Below, piece by piece: positions 42,597 to 52,171 of a stretch of DNA of 58,082 bases. Origin of the DNA: Acidaminococcus sp. (lineage in GTDB: Bacteria > Bacillota > Negativicutes > Acidaminococcales > Acidaminococcaceae); contig DXYB01000010.1 in assembly GCA_019416065.1 (NCBI GenBank), positions 1 through 58,082 of the forward strand, written 5' to 3'. The position numbers were made by a program, and so were the translations under genes. Every line of letters begins with the position of its first letter. Positions within the stretch are counted from its first letter, which is position 1. Below the pieces are notes generated by a model that saw only the letters and a program-made list of their open reading frames with translations, was not told the origin of the DNA and did not search any database.

Positions 42597-43850
42597 ATGA
42601 AAACAGATGAAATCAAAGTGGGAGCCGTCACCTTGGGCGGATTTCTGATCCTGGCCCTCATTCTGACCTTTTTAAAAGTGTTCAGCTTTAGCGGCAGTTC
42701 GTATCGATTGAATGTGCTGTTTGATGATGTAAATGGTTTGAAAGTAGGAAATGAAGTCCGTTTTGCAGGTGTCCCTGTGGGGAAAGTGGAAGATATCGTC
42801 GTGGATGGGTCCAAGGTAAAAGCTGTCTTAAAGCTGGATGAAAAGCAGAAAGTGCCCCGCAATTCCCAGTTTTCCATCGGTATGGATGGGGTTATGGGAT
42901 CTAAATTTGTGACCATTGCACCACCTGAGATTGCAACCGGTCTGGTTTTTAAGCCGGATGAAACCATTACGGGAAAACCCTCTGAAGGAGTGGACAAAAT
43001 GATGGGGTCGGCCACAAAGGTATTGGACAAAGTGGAAGTGGTCATGGATGCCTTCAGTAACGTATTTGGGGATCAGGACGTGCAAAAATCCATGCGCCAG
43101 GGCTTTGTACAAACGGGAGAAGTGGCAAAGAATATGAACGATTTCACCAAATCCTTGGCCGCAATGACCCAGCAGAACCAGGGAGATATCCATGCCATGG
43201 TGGAACAGATGAAGGATATGAGCATTCATATGAACAATATCCTGGAAAAAGCTGACGCCGATGGCGCTACCGGAAGAAACGTGGCGGAAATGGCTTCTCA
43301 AATGGCGGACGCCAGCCGCAGAATTAACAAAACAGCGCAGGCTTTGGAACATGTGGTTACGGATCCAAAGACCCAGCAGGATCTAAAAGAAACCCTGATT
43401 CATGCAAAGAGTGCCAGCGTGCGGGCCGATAAAATCTTAGGTGTGGTGGATAATGCCAAGATCCGTACGGATGTACTGTACAATGATAAGAAGAGCAAAT
43501 GGCGGACCGATATTGGCGTGGAACTGCCCATAAAAAATGATGACTATGTGTATCTTGGCATTGCTGATGCAGGAGATCGGGATAAAGTCGATTTTCATTA
43601 CAATAAGAAACTCAACAAATATATCTGGGGACGGGCTGGAATGATTGAAGGCGAATTTGGTGTGGGCGCTGATTGGGTGCTATCCCCCAAATTTAAATTG
43701 TTCACAGACTTTTACGATTTTGATGATGCCAAACTAAAGGTTGGCGCTGAATGGGCTTTCAGCCCGAAAGTATCCCTGGTGGGCGAGAGTATGGACGTAC
43801 TGGATAAGGGGTCTGACAAGGCTTATGTAGGTCTGCGTGCCCGATTTTAA
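42597..43850 (+). CDS. mlaD: MCE-domain protein with a C-terminal beta-barrel (MlaD-barrel fusion)
   Basis: 417 residues against about 180 in proteobacterial MlaD. An N-terminal anchor helix (about 10-30) is followed by one MCE domain (about 38-118: LNVLFDDVNGLKVGNEVRFAG, GKVEDIVVDG). A long helical stretch (about 135-285) leads to a C-terminal part of alternating beta strands (about 293-417: WGRAGMIEGEFGVGADWVL, KVGAEWAFSPKV) that ends in phenylalanine (YVGLRARF), the outer-membrane barrel signal. This layout matches the trans-envelope MlaD described in Veillonella parvula. It would bridge both membranes in one chain, which explains the absence of mlaA, mlaB and mlaC here. Confidence 0.9.
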   Translation: MKTDEIKVGAVTLGGFLILALILTFLKVFSFSGSSYRLNVLFDDVNGLKVGNEVRFAGVPVGKVEDIVVDGSKVKAVLKLDEKQKVPRNSQFSIGMDGVMGSKFVTIAPPEIATGLVFKPDETITGKPSEGVDKMMGSATKVLDKVEVVMDAFSNVFGDQDVQKSMRQGFVQTGEVAKNMNDFTKSLAAMTQQNQGDIHAMVEQMKDMSIHMNNILEKADADGATGRNVAEMASQMADASRRINKTAQALEHVVTDPKTQQDLKETLIHAKSASVRADKILGVVDNAKIRTDVLYNDKKSKWRTDIGVELPIKNDDYVYLGIADAGDRDKVDFHYNKKLNKYIWGRAGMIEGEFGVGADWVLSPKFKLFTDFYDFDDAKLKVGAEWAFSPKVSLVGESMDVLDKGSDKAYVGLRARF

Positions 43851-43862
43851 CAGAACCGTTAG

Positions 43863-43915
43863 TTGACTTTGAAAAAATTCCCGATTATAATAATACGAGC
43901 TGACTAGGTAGTCAG
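43863..43915 (+). promoter_or_regulatory. tolC promoter with a palindromic operator at the start site
   Basis: TTGACT (43863-43868), a 17-bp spacer and TATAAT (43886-43891) form an excellent promoter. The perfect inverted repeat CTGACTAGGTAGTCAG (43900-43915) begins about where transcription should start, a typical place for a TetR- or MarR-type repressor. No such regulator lies in the window. Confidence 0.7.
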
Positions 43916-43936
43916 AATATACAGGAGGGTCGTATT

Positions 43937-45256
43937 GTGAAGCATCTGCATACAAAAAAAGCAATTTTAAGCGCAATGATTTTAAGCGCGCTTTCTTTTC
44001 ATACAGCTTGGGCTGCCGACCCGGCACCCGTCAATTTGGATCTGGGTAAAACGGTACGTATGGCCTTGGATAATAACTCCAGCATTAAGATTTCAGCGGC
44101 CGAATTGGACGCTGCCAAAGCAGAAAAAGACCAGGCTTTGGGAGCACGGTGGGGCAGCATTGATTTTTCCCATTACAGCGGCAGAACAGAACGGTACCAG
44201 ATTGCAGGAAGCAATACGTCCTATGGAACCAAAAATCCGGGGAATTCCCATACCAATACTGTGAGTATTACAGTTCCTATTTTTACCGGTGGACGGTTGG
44301 AAGGGGCCATTAAGCAGGCCCGGGAAAACCTGAAATACTATCAGTATGGAATGGATAGCTCTTACCAGACCACCCGCTATAATGCGGAAAAGGGCTACTA
44401 CGATGTACTGCAGGCAGCCAATACGGTCAATCTGGATAAAGAAACCGTGGACCGCTTGGCAGAGCACCTGAAAAATACCCAGGCCCAATTTGCCGTGGGT
44501 GTGGTCGCAAAGGCCGATGTGCTGCGTTCCGAAGTGGAACTGGTGGATGCCCAACAAACATTAACACAGGCAGAGAACACGTATCATATCAATGTGGCTA
44601 CGTTAAATAATATTATAGGGCTTCCTACGGCTACCCCGCTGAATTTAAGCCAAGGACTGGAATATAAGCCCAATAGCTATGTCCTGGATAATTGCGTAAC
44701 CTATGCGATGGCTAACCGCCCGGAAATTCACCAGGCAGAAGCATCCGTGAATATGGCTAAAGCCGCGCAGCAACAGGCAAATGCAGGAAATCTTCCCCAA
44801 GTAAGTTTGGGAGCTTCCAATGAATGGAGCGATACCCATTTTGCCGGCAAAAAAAGAGATAACTGGGCACTGGGTGTAACCCTCACTCAAAATATCTGGG
44901 ATTATGGCGTAACGGCGGCCAAGGTGCGGGAAGCCAAAGCCAATGTGGTGAAAGCGCAGGAAAGCTACCGGCAAATTGCCGATGAAGTGCGCCTGGCTGT
45001 GCGCAGCAGCTATTTGTCCATGCGGGAAGCAGAAAAACGGATCAAAACGACGGAAGTTGCGGTTGCACAGGCAGAGGAAGATTATCGTATTGCCCAGTTG
45101 CGGTATAGTGCCGGCGTAGGGACCAATACGGACGTTATGGATGCCAGTGTGGCACTGACTACGGCCAAGAATAACTATATCCAGGCCCTTTATGACTATA
45201 ATACCAATACGGCGTTACTGGAACAGAACATGGGTGTTCCCGTGGAAAATACCTAA
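43937..45256 (+). CDS. tolC: TolC-like outer membrane efflux protein
   Basis: A 439-residue outer membrane factor. A signal peptide ends near HTAWA-A (about residue 26). Two OEP repeats follow (start LDLGKTVRMALDNNSSIKIS; second near CVTYAMANRPEIHQAEASV), with the long coiled-coil helices and the YxAGVGTNTDVMDA segment. It gives type I secretion and efflux systems an exit through the outer membrane. GTG start behind AGGAGGG. It has its own strong promoter and terminator; no RND or membrane-fusion gene is adjacent. Confidence 0.92.
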   Translation: MKHLHTKKAILSAMILSALSFHTAWAADPAPVNLDLGKTVRMALDNNSSIKISAAELDAAKAEKDQALGARWGSIDFSHYSGRTERYQIAGSNTSYGTKNPGNSHTNTVSITVPIFTGGRLEGAIKQARENLKYYQYGMDSSYQTTRYNAEKGYYDVLQAANTVNLDKETVDRLAEHLKNTQAQFAVGVVAKADVLRSEVELVDAQQTLTQAENTYHINVATLNNIIGLPTATPLNLSQGLEYKPNSYVLDNCVTYAMANRPEIHQAEASVNMAKAAQQQANAGNLPQVSLGASNEWSDTHFAGKKRDNWALGVTLTQNIWDYGVTAAKVREAKANVVKAQESYRQIADEVRLAVRSSYLSMREAEKRIKTTEVAVAQAEEDYRIAQLRYSAGVGTNTDVMDASVALTTAKNNYIQALYDYNTNTALLEQNMGVPVENT

Positions 45257-45286
45257 TTGCATGACAAAGTAAATCAAGAAGAGACA

Positions 45287-45323
45287 AAACACCTGCGGAA
45301 AAAGAAAAGTTCCGCAGGTGTTT
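45287..45323 (+). terminator. Terminator after tolC
   Basis: AAACACCTGCGGAA and TTCCGCAGGTGTTT pair perfectly around a 9-base loop, then CTTTTTATTTT. Confidence 0.93.
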
Positions 45324-45439
45324 CTTTTTATTTTGGCAGGATGCTGGTATACTATTAGCAGTACATGATTCATTGTCTTAGTTCTAAAAAATAGTTTTGG
45401 AATACTTTACTGATTCTTTTGCCAAATGGAGAACTGTTT

Positions 45440-48400
45440 ATGAACGCTAGCGTGAAAAGGACCTTGTGCTTTGTGGCAGGGGGACTGTTACTGCTATATC
45501 TTGCCTTGTGGAAGCTGATTTTGCCCTTGGGGCTGAATAAAGCTATTCCCTTGATTGAAAAAACAGCCGGGGAGTATATCAATGGACAAATGCAGCTGGA
45601 ACAAGTGGAGGTCTCGCCGGATCTGACTTTTACTGCCAAAAATATGATTTTGCTGGACCAGAATAAAAAGATCGTGGCAGAAATTCCGGGGCTGTCCCTG
45701 TATTTAGATCCCTTGCAGTTTGTCATGGGGAAGGGAACCATAGGGATGGTTAACCGAATTGCTGTGCATCAGCCCAAAGTCTATCTCCGGCAAGAGGGAG
45801 AAACCTGGAATGTGGCTACCCTTTTAAAGAAAAGCCAATCCTCCAGTACCAACTTTACGGGGGATATTGTGATAGAAAATGGTACGCTTCAGGTAGAAAC
45901 CCCGTATGGTGCCTGGAATCTCGGCGTAAACGGTAACGTGGATTCTTCCCGCAACCCTGTATTTGGACTGGATCTTACCGCTAGCTACGAAGGCAAAGAC
46001 GTGCATATTACCGGCAATATGGATACGGATAAAAAAGGGTCTTTAACTGCAAAAAGTGCTGTATTGGACCTTTCCCCTCTTTCCAGCCTGGCCCAGCAGT
46101 TTCTCCCGGTAAGGAATCTGAAAGGACAAGTGCGGGAGGCGTCCGTTACCTGGATCAACAACGATCGGGGCAGTTATCTTTCTGGGGAAGCGGGGCTGGA
46201 ACAGGTAGCAGCTTCTTATACCTATCAGGGAAATACCTTTGCTCTGACAGCCAGTGGGCCCTTGCAGTTTGATAACCAACGTTTTTCTACGGCTGGATTG
46301 GATGTAACCGTCAACGGGCAAAAAGCTCATCTGTCCGGGACCTTGGACCTAAATTCGCTGGAGCGTCCCTATGCAGAGCAGTTCCAAATTCAGCTGCAGC
46401 AAGTGTCCTTGGCAAAGCTTGGACTTGGGTTGCCTATAGATGGGGTTTTGACAGGAAAGGTGCAAGTAACTGGTACGCTGGATCATCTCACAGGAAAGGG
46501 TAGCTTTACCAGTGATGCGTTATCCTATGGGGGATATACGGCTGAAAACATTACTCTTCCGCTAACTTTTTCCGGGCATCGGGTGGAAACAGAGGGTGCT
46601 ACGGCACAGATTGGCGGCGGAAGCGCCCTGGTGAAGGCTTCTTTTGACTGGGAAAATAGGGCTGGCGTATTGTCTATTACTGCGGATCAAGTGGATGCCG
46701 GAACGTTTTATCCTCGGGTTGGCCAGGTAGTCCTGGATGGTACGCTGTATGCTTCTGTAGCTTATGAGGACGGCTTGCTGCGGGGAGAAACGGTTTCCAG
46801 CGATATGCAGCTATCTTGGGGCGATCTGCTATTAAAAGAAATAGCTCTGGCAGGAACCTTTGATGGAAAAAATGTGCAGTTCACTCGGCTTGCCGCTAAA
46901 AATGATAACGGAGAAGGCGGACTGACGGGCAGCGCCAGTTTGGTGCATGGAACGGTGAGCGCCGATCTATATCTAACGGATCTACCGATTTCTCCTGTGC
47001 TGACACTCTTTGGACAACAAGGCAGTGGACGATTGTCCGCCCACCTAATGATAAGCGGGACAGATACAGATCCGGATATTTTTGGAGCGTTTTCTTTGAA
47101 CCACGGTAACCTCTTTGGCATGCCGCTTACTGAAGCACATGGCGCACTTAAATGGCAGCACCATGTTTTGTCCTTGCATAAAGTAGAACTGTCGCCTAAG
47201 CAGGGACGGCATGAACTGGATGGTTCGGTGGATTTCACCGGAGAAGAACCCGTACTGAATTTTACACTGACCACAACGGGGGTTCGCCTGGAACCGCTAG
47301 CAGACGTACTGCAGGCTCCCGTAAAAATAACCGGCAACCTCACCAATACAATTACCGTGCAAGGCCCCCTGTCCAACCCTTCTTTCAAGGGGCACGTGCA
47401 TGCCTATGATGGTTCTGTGAAAGACTATTTGGTGGATGAAGTTTCCGGAGATTATACATACGATGGACAGATTTTGACGCTGGAAAATGTAAAAGTCCAG
47501 AGCCTTGGTTGTTCTGCCCAAATGGCTGGGACGATTGGACGGGATGGTACCCTTGATGTAGGGGTGGATGCCCAGAATGTCAATTTGAAACGCCTTTATT
47601 TCTTGCAACAGGATATGAGCGTTCTGGGGCTTGTGAATTTTAATGGACATATAGGCGGGACAATCAAACGCCCACAGATTTCTGGGGTGCTTACCAGTGA
47701 CTCCCTTAAAGTGAATGGGGAAGAGTTTACCGGGCTCGCGCTCTCGTTCCATAGCGATGGAGGACATCTTAATGAAATTGAGGGAACGGGACAGCAAGCC
47801 AGTGGTGGAGACTATCATGCCCAGATCCGGTTTGATACAGAACAGATGCTTTTGCAATGGGATGTGAAAGTAGAACAGGGAAATATCCAGTCCCTTCTAA
47901 AAATGGCAGGGTACAATCTGGATATCCAGGGCCTTTTGACCGGGGAAATTAAACTAAATGAAAAAGGCAAGGACACGGGGATGACCGTTGTCGGGCAAGT
48001 GGATAACGGGGCTGTACGAAATGTCCCTTTTACCAGTGCCAATTTTGACTTTTTCGTACGGCATGGCAATTGGCAAATCAATAAACTTCAAGCCCAAGAA
48101 GCAGGGGGCGGCCTTATTGCGGCAGCGGGCAATGTAGACCTGTGGCACCGGACTATTGACTTGGAAGTGGATACCAGTGCGGCAAATGCCAAAATCTTAA
48201 CACTGCCTTTTGACGAACCTCCTTTGCTTGAGGGGAAAGTCAATACTGCTGCCCAGTTCAAAGGTAATCTGGACCACCCGGATGGCAATATCTCCGTGGA
48301 AGTAGTGGATGGGAGCTTAAGTGGTGTGGTATTTGACCATGTGTATGGCATGGCCCATTTGCGCAATGATATGCTGACTTTGGATCAGGCTTTGATTCAA

Positions 48401-49759
48401 AAGGATGTGTACAAAATCACAGCGTATGGCACATTCCCCGTGGATCTGTTGCGCAAAAGGCAACAGCGGACAAACCCCAATGCCCAGATGGATTTGGAAA
48501 TTCGTATGGATAATGGGAATCTGGCGATTTTGCCGTCGCTGACTAACTATATCCAGTGGGCTGACGGACCGTTAAAAGGGGGCCTTACCCTAACCGGTAC
48601 GCTGGAAAACTATGCCATGAACGGGTCCGTGGATTTAGATGGGGGGACCATTAAAGCCAAAGGACTGAATGATACCTTCGACAATGTGTCTTTGCATGCT
48701 GTTTTTGCCGGGCAAACCATGCTGTTAAAAGAATTGTCGGCAACGTTGGGAAGCCGTGGCAAAATTCAGGCCCAGGGATCCTATTTGCTTCACGATGTTA
48801 GTGACAGGCCGTATCAATTGACCGGGCAAATTCAGGACCTGGAACTGAATGCGCCAAACCTGAAAGGTAAAATTAATGGAAATTTCACCATTGAACAAAA
48901 AGAGGGGATTCCTTTTGTAAAAGGGCAAGTGGCGCTGGATAAATTTGCCTGGACCGTTTCTTCAATTCCGGAGTTCGGGGAGGGCGGATCGAAAATTGGA
49001 TTGGATGTGGATGTGGATTTGGGCGATGCGCTGCGCATCTATAATGCTGCCTTCTTCAATCTGGGGCTCAATGGGAAATTTCACCTCTCCGGTGACACTG
49101 CTTACCCTATGGTGCAGGGAAATATTTCCGTGAATAAGGGCAGTACACTGAAATATTTGGGGACCCCCTTTACTATTACGCAAGGGGAATTATCCTGGCC
49201 GTATCCCGGAACGTTTATCCCTACGGTTAACCTGACCGCTTTTACCCGGATGGGACAATATTTCATTCTGTGTAAAGCACAAGGACCCCTCAGTTTGGAT
49301 GATTTAGTGATTACGCTGACCAGCGATCCGCCTCAAAGCCAGGAAACGCTCAAACGAATCCTCACATTAAAGACGGACGATCCCAATGCACAGCTTAGCG
49401 TTTCCAACCTGGTAGATGCAGGACTCCAGATGACATTTTTGGCCGACGTGGAAGACGCGATCAAAGATGCCCTGGGACTGGATGAACTGCGAATTTACAG
49501 CGGCACCATGCAAAACGGCGTGGGATTTTCGGCTGACGCAGAAGAAGCCAACCAGGCTACGGGACAGGACAGGCAGCAATATAATGTGCTTTTATCCCGT
49601 CGTTTTGGAAATTTAATGGTGGGGTATACAGCCAGCTTCAACGGACAAAAGAGCAATGCGTTTATAGGATATCCCATCAATCGACAAATGTTCTTAGGGG
49701 TATCTATGAACCAGGATCATGAGTTCTGGTATGGATTGCAATATCGGAAAAGCTTTTAA
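45440..49759 (+). CDS. tamB: TamB-family translocation/assembly protein
   Basis: A 1439-residue AsmA/TamB-like protein. One N-terminal signal anchor (about 9-29) is followed by a very long run of beta-strand repeats rich in G, D and alternating hydrophobics (a lipid-binding groove in the family), and the DUF490 domain at the C-terminus (about 1100-1439: ISVNKGSTLKYLGTPFTITQ). It ends YGLQYRKSF, a barrel-like tail. It spans the periplasm and is thought to carry phospholipids or assist barrel insertion. Start ATG 45440 with GGAG upstream. No TamA is present; bamA follows directly and is the likely partner. Confidence 0.9.
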   Translation: MNASVKRTLCFVAGGLLLLYLALWKLILPLGLNKAIPLIEKTAGEYINGQMQLEQVEVSPDLTFTAKNMILLDQNKKIVAEIPGLSLYLDPLQFVMGKGTIGMVNRIAVHQPKVYLRQEGETWNVATLLKKSQSSSTNFTGDIVIENGTLQVETPYGAWNLGVNGNVDSSRNPVFGLDLTASYEGKDVHITGNMDTDKKGSLTAKSAVLDLSPLSSLAQQFLPVRNLKGQVREASVTWINNDRGSYLSGEAGLEQVAASYTYQGNTFALTASGPLQFDNQRFSTAGLDVTVNGQKAHLSGTLDLNSLERPYAEQFQIQLQQVSLAKLGLGLPIDGVLTGKVQVTGTLDHLTGKGSFTSDALSYGGYTAENITLPLTFSGHRVETEGATAQIGGGSALVKASFDWENRAGVLSITADQVDAGTFYPRVGQVVLDGTLYASVAYEDGLLRGETVSSDMQLSWGDLLLKEIALAGTFDGKNVQFTRLAAKNDNGEGGLTGSASLVHGTVSADLYLTDLPISPVLTLFGQQGSGRLSAHLMISGTDTDPDIFGAFSLNHGNLFGMPLTEAHGALKWQHHVLSLHKVELSPKQGRHELDGSVDFTGEEPVLNFTLTTTGVRLEPLADVLQAPVKITGNLTNTITVQGPLSNPSFKGHVHAYDGSVKDYLVDEVSGDYTYDGQILTLENVKVQSLGCSAQMAGTIGRDGTLDVGVDAQNVNLKRLYFLQQDMSVLGLVNFNGHIGGTIKRPQISGVLTSDSLKVNGEEFTGLALSFHSDGGHLNEIEGTGQQASGGDYHAQIRFDTEQMLLQWDVKVEQGNIQSLLKMAGYNLDIQGLLTGEIKLNEKGKDTGMTVVGQVDNGAVRNVPFTSANFDFFVRHGNWQINKLQAQEAGGGLIAAAGNVDLWHRTIDLEVDTSAANAKILTLPFDEPPLLEGKVNTAAQFKGNLDHPDGNISVEVVDGSLSGVVFDHVYGMAHLRNDMLTLDQALIQKDVYKITAYGTFPVDLLRKRQQRTNPNAQMDLEIRMDNGNLAILPSLTNYIQWADGPLKGGLTLTGTLENYAMNGSVDLDGGTIKAKGLNDTFDNVSLHAVFAGQTMLLKELSATLGSRGKIQAQGSYLLHDVSDRPYQLTGQIQDLELNAPNLKGKINGNFTIEQKEGIPFVKGQVALDKFAWTVSSIPEFGEGGSKIGLDVDVDLGDALRIYNAAFFNLGLNGKFHLSGDTAYPMVQGNISVNKGSTLKYLGTPFTITQGELSWPYPGTFIPTVNLTAFTRMGQYFILCKAQGPLSLDDLVITLTSDPPQSQETLKRILTLKTDDPNAQLSVSNLVDAGLQMTFLADVEDAIKDALGLDELRIYSGTMQNGVGFSADAEEANQATGQDRQQYNVLLSRRFGNLMVGYTASFNGQKSNAFIGYPINRQMFLGVSMNQDHEFWYGLQYRKSF

Positions 49760-49763
49760 AAAT

Positions 49764-49795
49764 AGGCGGGAACGGAAAAATTCACGTTCCTGCCT
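49764..49795 (+). terminator. Terminator between tamB and bamA
   Basis: AGGCGGGAACG and CGTTCCTGCCT (one G-U pair) around a 10-base loop, followed by TCTCTTTTTG. Confidence 0.85.
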
Positions 49796-49838
49796 TCTCT
49801 TTTTGTCGCTAGGACTGGAAAAATTGCTGCTTAAAAGG

Positions 49839-49844
49839 TATAAT
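49839..49844 (+). promoter_or_regulatory. -10 element of the bamA operon
   Basis: TATAAT about 66 bp before bamA, just after the tamB terminator. The -35 (TGGAAA, 49817-49822) is only fair. Confidence 0.4.
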
Positions 49845-49909
49845 GAACTGGATATTGTTCTTTTTGCGATAAACAAAAATAAACTTACAGACAAATACAG
49901 GGGGTATCC

Positions 49910-52132
49910 ATGAAGAATCACGCGAATTGGCGGCGGCTGTCCGCCCTGATCCTGGCTTCTATGGCACTGATGGCACCTGCGTATGCAGCCGAAGTGACAC
50001 ATAGCCAGGAAGTGGAACTGACCAAGCATCCCGCAGCCAAAGCGGAAGGTGAAGTTGGTACAATTGAAGTGTCACCGGAAGCAGAAGAAAATATGGGAGT
50101 GGCATCTACTGCTACAGCTACCGTGGAGCAGCCCCAGAACCAGCAGGAGGAAGAACCCCGTTATCGGGAAGTCCGCCGCAATGGCGTAACCTATATTGAA
50201 AAAGTGGGGAAGAAAAAGCTGGAACAGGAACGCCAAGAGGCCCAGGTGGATGAGGAACAAACGGAAGCCCGGCTGACCCAGCAGAAAGAAATTCAGGAAG
50301 CCCAAAACAAGCAGGCTCCTGGACGGAGTATTCTCCAGCAGTCCACCTTGAATGAAGAAGAAATCAATAAACAAGAAGACCAATATGCCCAAATGGTAAA
50401 GGAAGCAACTCCCTTTGCCGGGCAACGGGTGACTAAAGTGACACTGAGTGGAGCCAGCCATGAGGACATTTCCCAGCTTACGGATCTATTAAAGATGACG
50501 GCGGGCTCCAATTTCACCCAGGAAGGTTTGCAGGATGATGTGCGGGCTCTGTATGAGTCCGGTTGGTTCTATGATATTAAACCGGTATTCACCAAGGTGC
50601 CGGAAGGCGTTCAAATTACCTATGAACTGGCGGAAAACCCGGTCCTTACCGATGTAGAAATCGAAGGCAACACGGTGATTTCCACGGGAGATATAAAAAA
50701 AGCCCTGGGATTGCCCCTCAATCAAGTCCTGAATTCCCGGGATGTGAATATCGGGGCCCGGAAAGTAGAAAGCCTGTACAGCGAGCAGGGCTATATCCTT
50801 GCCAAAGTGGCCGATGTGCGCATGCTGGATGACGGAAAACTGATTGTCCAGGTGGCAGAAGGCGTGATTGAAGACTTCCGGGTTCGCGGCAACACCAAAA
50901 CTAAGGATTATGTTGTGATTCGGGAAATGCGAATGAAAAAGGGCGAACCCTTTAATGCGAAAAAGGCTCGCCGCAGCATGCAAAAGATTTACAACCTGGG
51001 ATTCTTTGAAGATGTGAATATTCGGCTGAATCCTGGTCAGATGCCCAATACCATCAGCGTGGAAATCTCTGTGGTGGAAACCAGCACAGGTACCTTTGGT
51101 ATCGGGGCCGGCTACAGCGACGCAGACGGATTTTTGGGTATGGTCAACGTGGGGGATAAAAACTTCATGGGGACGGGCGACAGCGTGAACGTTCGCTGGG
51201 AATTTGGCGGCGATTCGGAAACCAATACCAACTTTGAAGTGTCCTATGTGAAACCCTGGATTGATGATAAGGAAACCACGGCTGGCTTCACGTTCTACAA
51301 TATGACCAATGAATACGTGGACTACAACCGTAAGGGTAATGAAATCGCGCGGTACTACAAGAAACGCCAGGGAGAAGAAATCTTCTTCAGCCGCGTTACC
51401 GATAATGAATTTATCACCAATATGATTACCCTGAAAAACCGGGATGATAAGTATAAGAAACCGGTCAGCGGTTACAGTACCCAATGGTTTGAAGCCGGGG
51501 AAAGAGGCTATCGGAATATCCACGAATTCCCGGATGATTACAATTGGGATCGGCATGAAAGACTGGAGAAAAACTTTGGGAACACCCGGAGTATCACCTT
51601 TACCCGGACTTTGGATACCCGGGACAACATTTATGATCCCCGGGAAGGAAAACGGACGGCGTATTCTGTTGAAGTGGCTAATTTTGGCGGGGACTTTAAC
51701 TTTGAAAAATACCAGGCCGATTACCGGTACTACTACCGGATGGGCAAGGACTATGTATGGGCCCTTAACCTGGGTGCTGGGTACGCTAACGGCGATCTGC
51801 CGCTGTCGCAGCGCTTTGCTGTGGGCGGCAGCGATGTGCTCCGTGGTTATCGGGATGACCAGTTCAAGGGCAGCAGCATGCTGAAAGGTTCGCTGGAATT
51901 CCGGTATCCGATTATTAAAAAGGTACAAGGCGTGTTCTTTACCGATACCGGTTACGCCTGGAGCAAGGATTACGATGAAAGTAATTTTGACATAGGTAAA
52001 ATGAAACATTCCATTGGTATCGGGCTGCGGATTAATTCTCCTTTGGGCCCCATCAAACTGGACTATGGCTACCGTCTGGAAAGCAGTGATCGGGGTGGTC
52101 GTTTCCACTTCAGCTTCGGTGGTCAGTTCTAA
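49910..52132 (+). CDS. bamA: Outer membrane protein assembly factor BamA
   Basis: A 740-residue Omp85 protein. A signal peptide ends at AYAA (about residue 26). A Q/E-rich, probably disordered or helical stretch fills about 30-160, unlike E. coli BamA. Three POTRA domains follow (about 165-390), then the barrel (about 395-740) with the Omp85 motif VLRGYRDDQF and terminal phenylalanine (FSFGGQF). It folds proteins into the outer membrane. It starts an operon with three Skp-like chaperones and lipid A genes. The extra N-terminal stretch may replace POTRA domains in contacting partners. Confidence 0.95.
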   Translation: MKNHANWRRLSALILASMALMAPAYAAEVTHSQEVELTKHPAAKAEGEVGTIEVSPEAEENMGVASTATATVEQPQNQQEEEPRYREVRRNGVTYIEKVGKKKLEQERQEAQVDEEQTEARLTQQKEIQEAQNKQAPGRSILQQSTLNEEEINKQEDQYAQMVKEATPFAGQRVTKVTLSGASHEDISQLTDLLKMTAGSNFTQEGLQDDVRALYESGWFYDIKPVFTKVPEGVQITYELAENPVLTDVEIEGNTVISTGDIKKALGLPLNQVLNSRDVNIGARKVESLYSEQGYILAKVADVRMLDDGKLIVQVAEGVIEDFRVRGNTKTKDYVVIREMRMKKGEPFNAKKARRSMQKIYNLGFFEDVNIRLNPGQMPNTISVEISVVETSTGTFGIGAGYSDADGFLGMVNVGDKNFMGTGDSVNVRWEFGGDSETNTNFEVSYVKPWIDDKETTAGFTFYNMTNEYVDYNRKGNEIARYYKKRQGEEIFFSRVTDNEFITNMITLKNRDDKYKKPVSGYSTQWFEAGERGYRNIHEFPDDYNWDRHERLEKNFGNTRSITFTRTLDTRDNIYDPREGKRTAYSVEVANFGGDFNFEKYQADYRYYYRMGKDYVWALNLGAGYANGDLPLSQRFAVGGSDVLRGYRDDQFKGSSMLKGSLEFRYPIIKKVQGVFFTDTGYAWSKDYDESNFDIGKMKHSIGIGLRINSPLGPIKLDYGYRLESSDRGGRFHFSFGGQF

Positions 52133-52171
52133 GGAACAAGCCGCACTAAATGAGGAAGCAGGGATAGCAAA

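Noticed and set aside
41864..43045. A 393-codon antisense frame opposite mlaF and mlaD.
   Set aside because: Serine/arginine-rich shadow sequence without domain features; the plus-strand genes are unambiguous.
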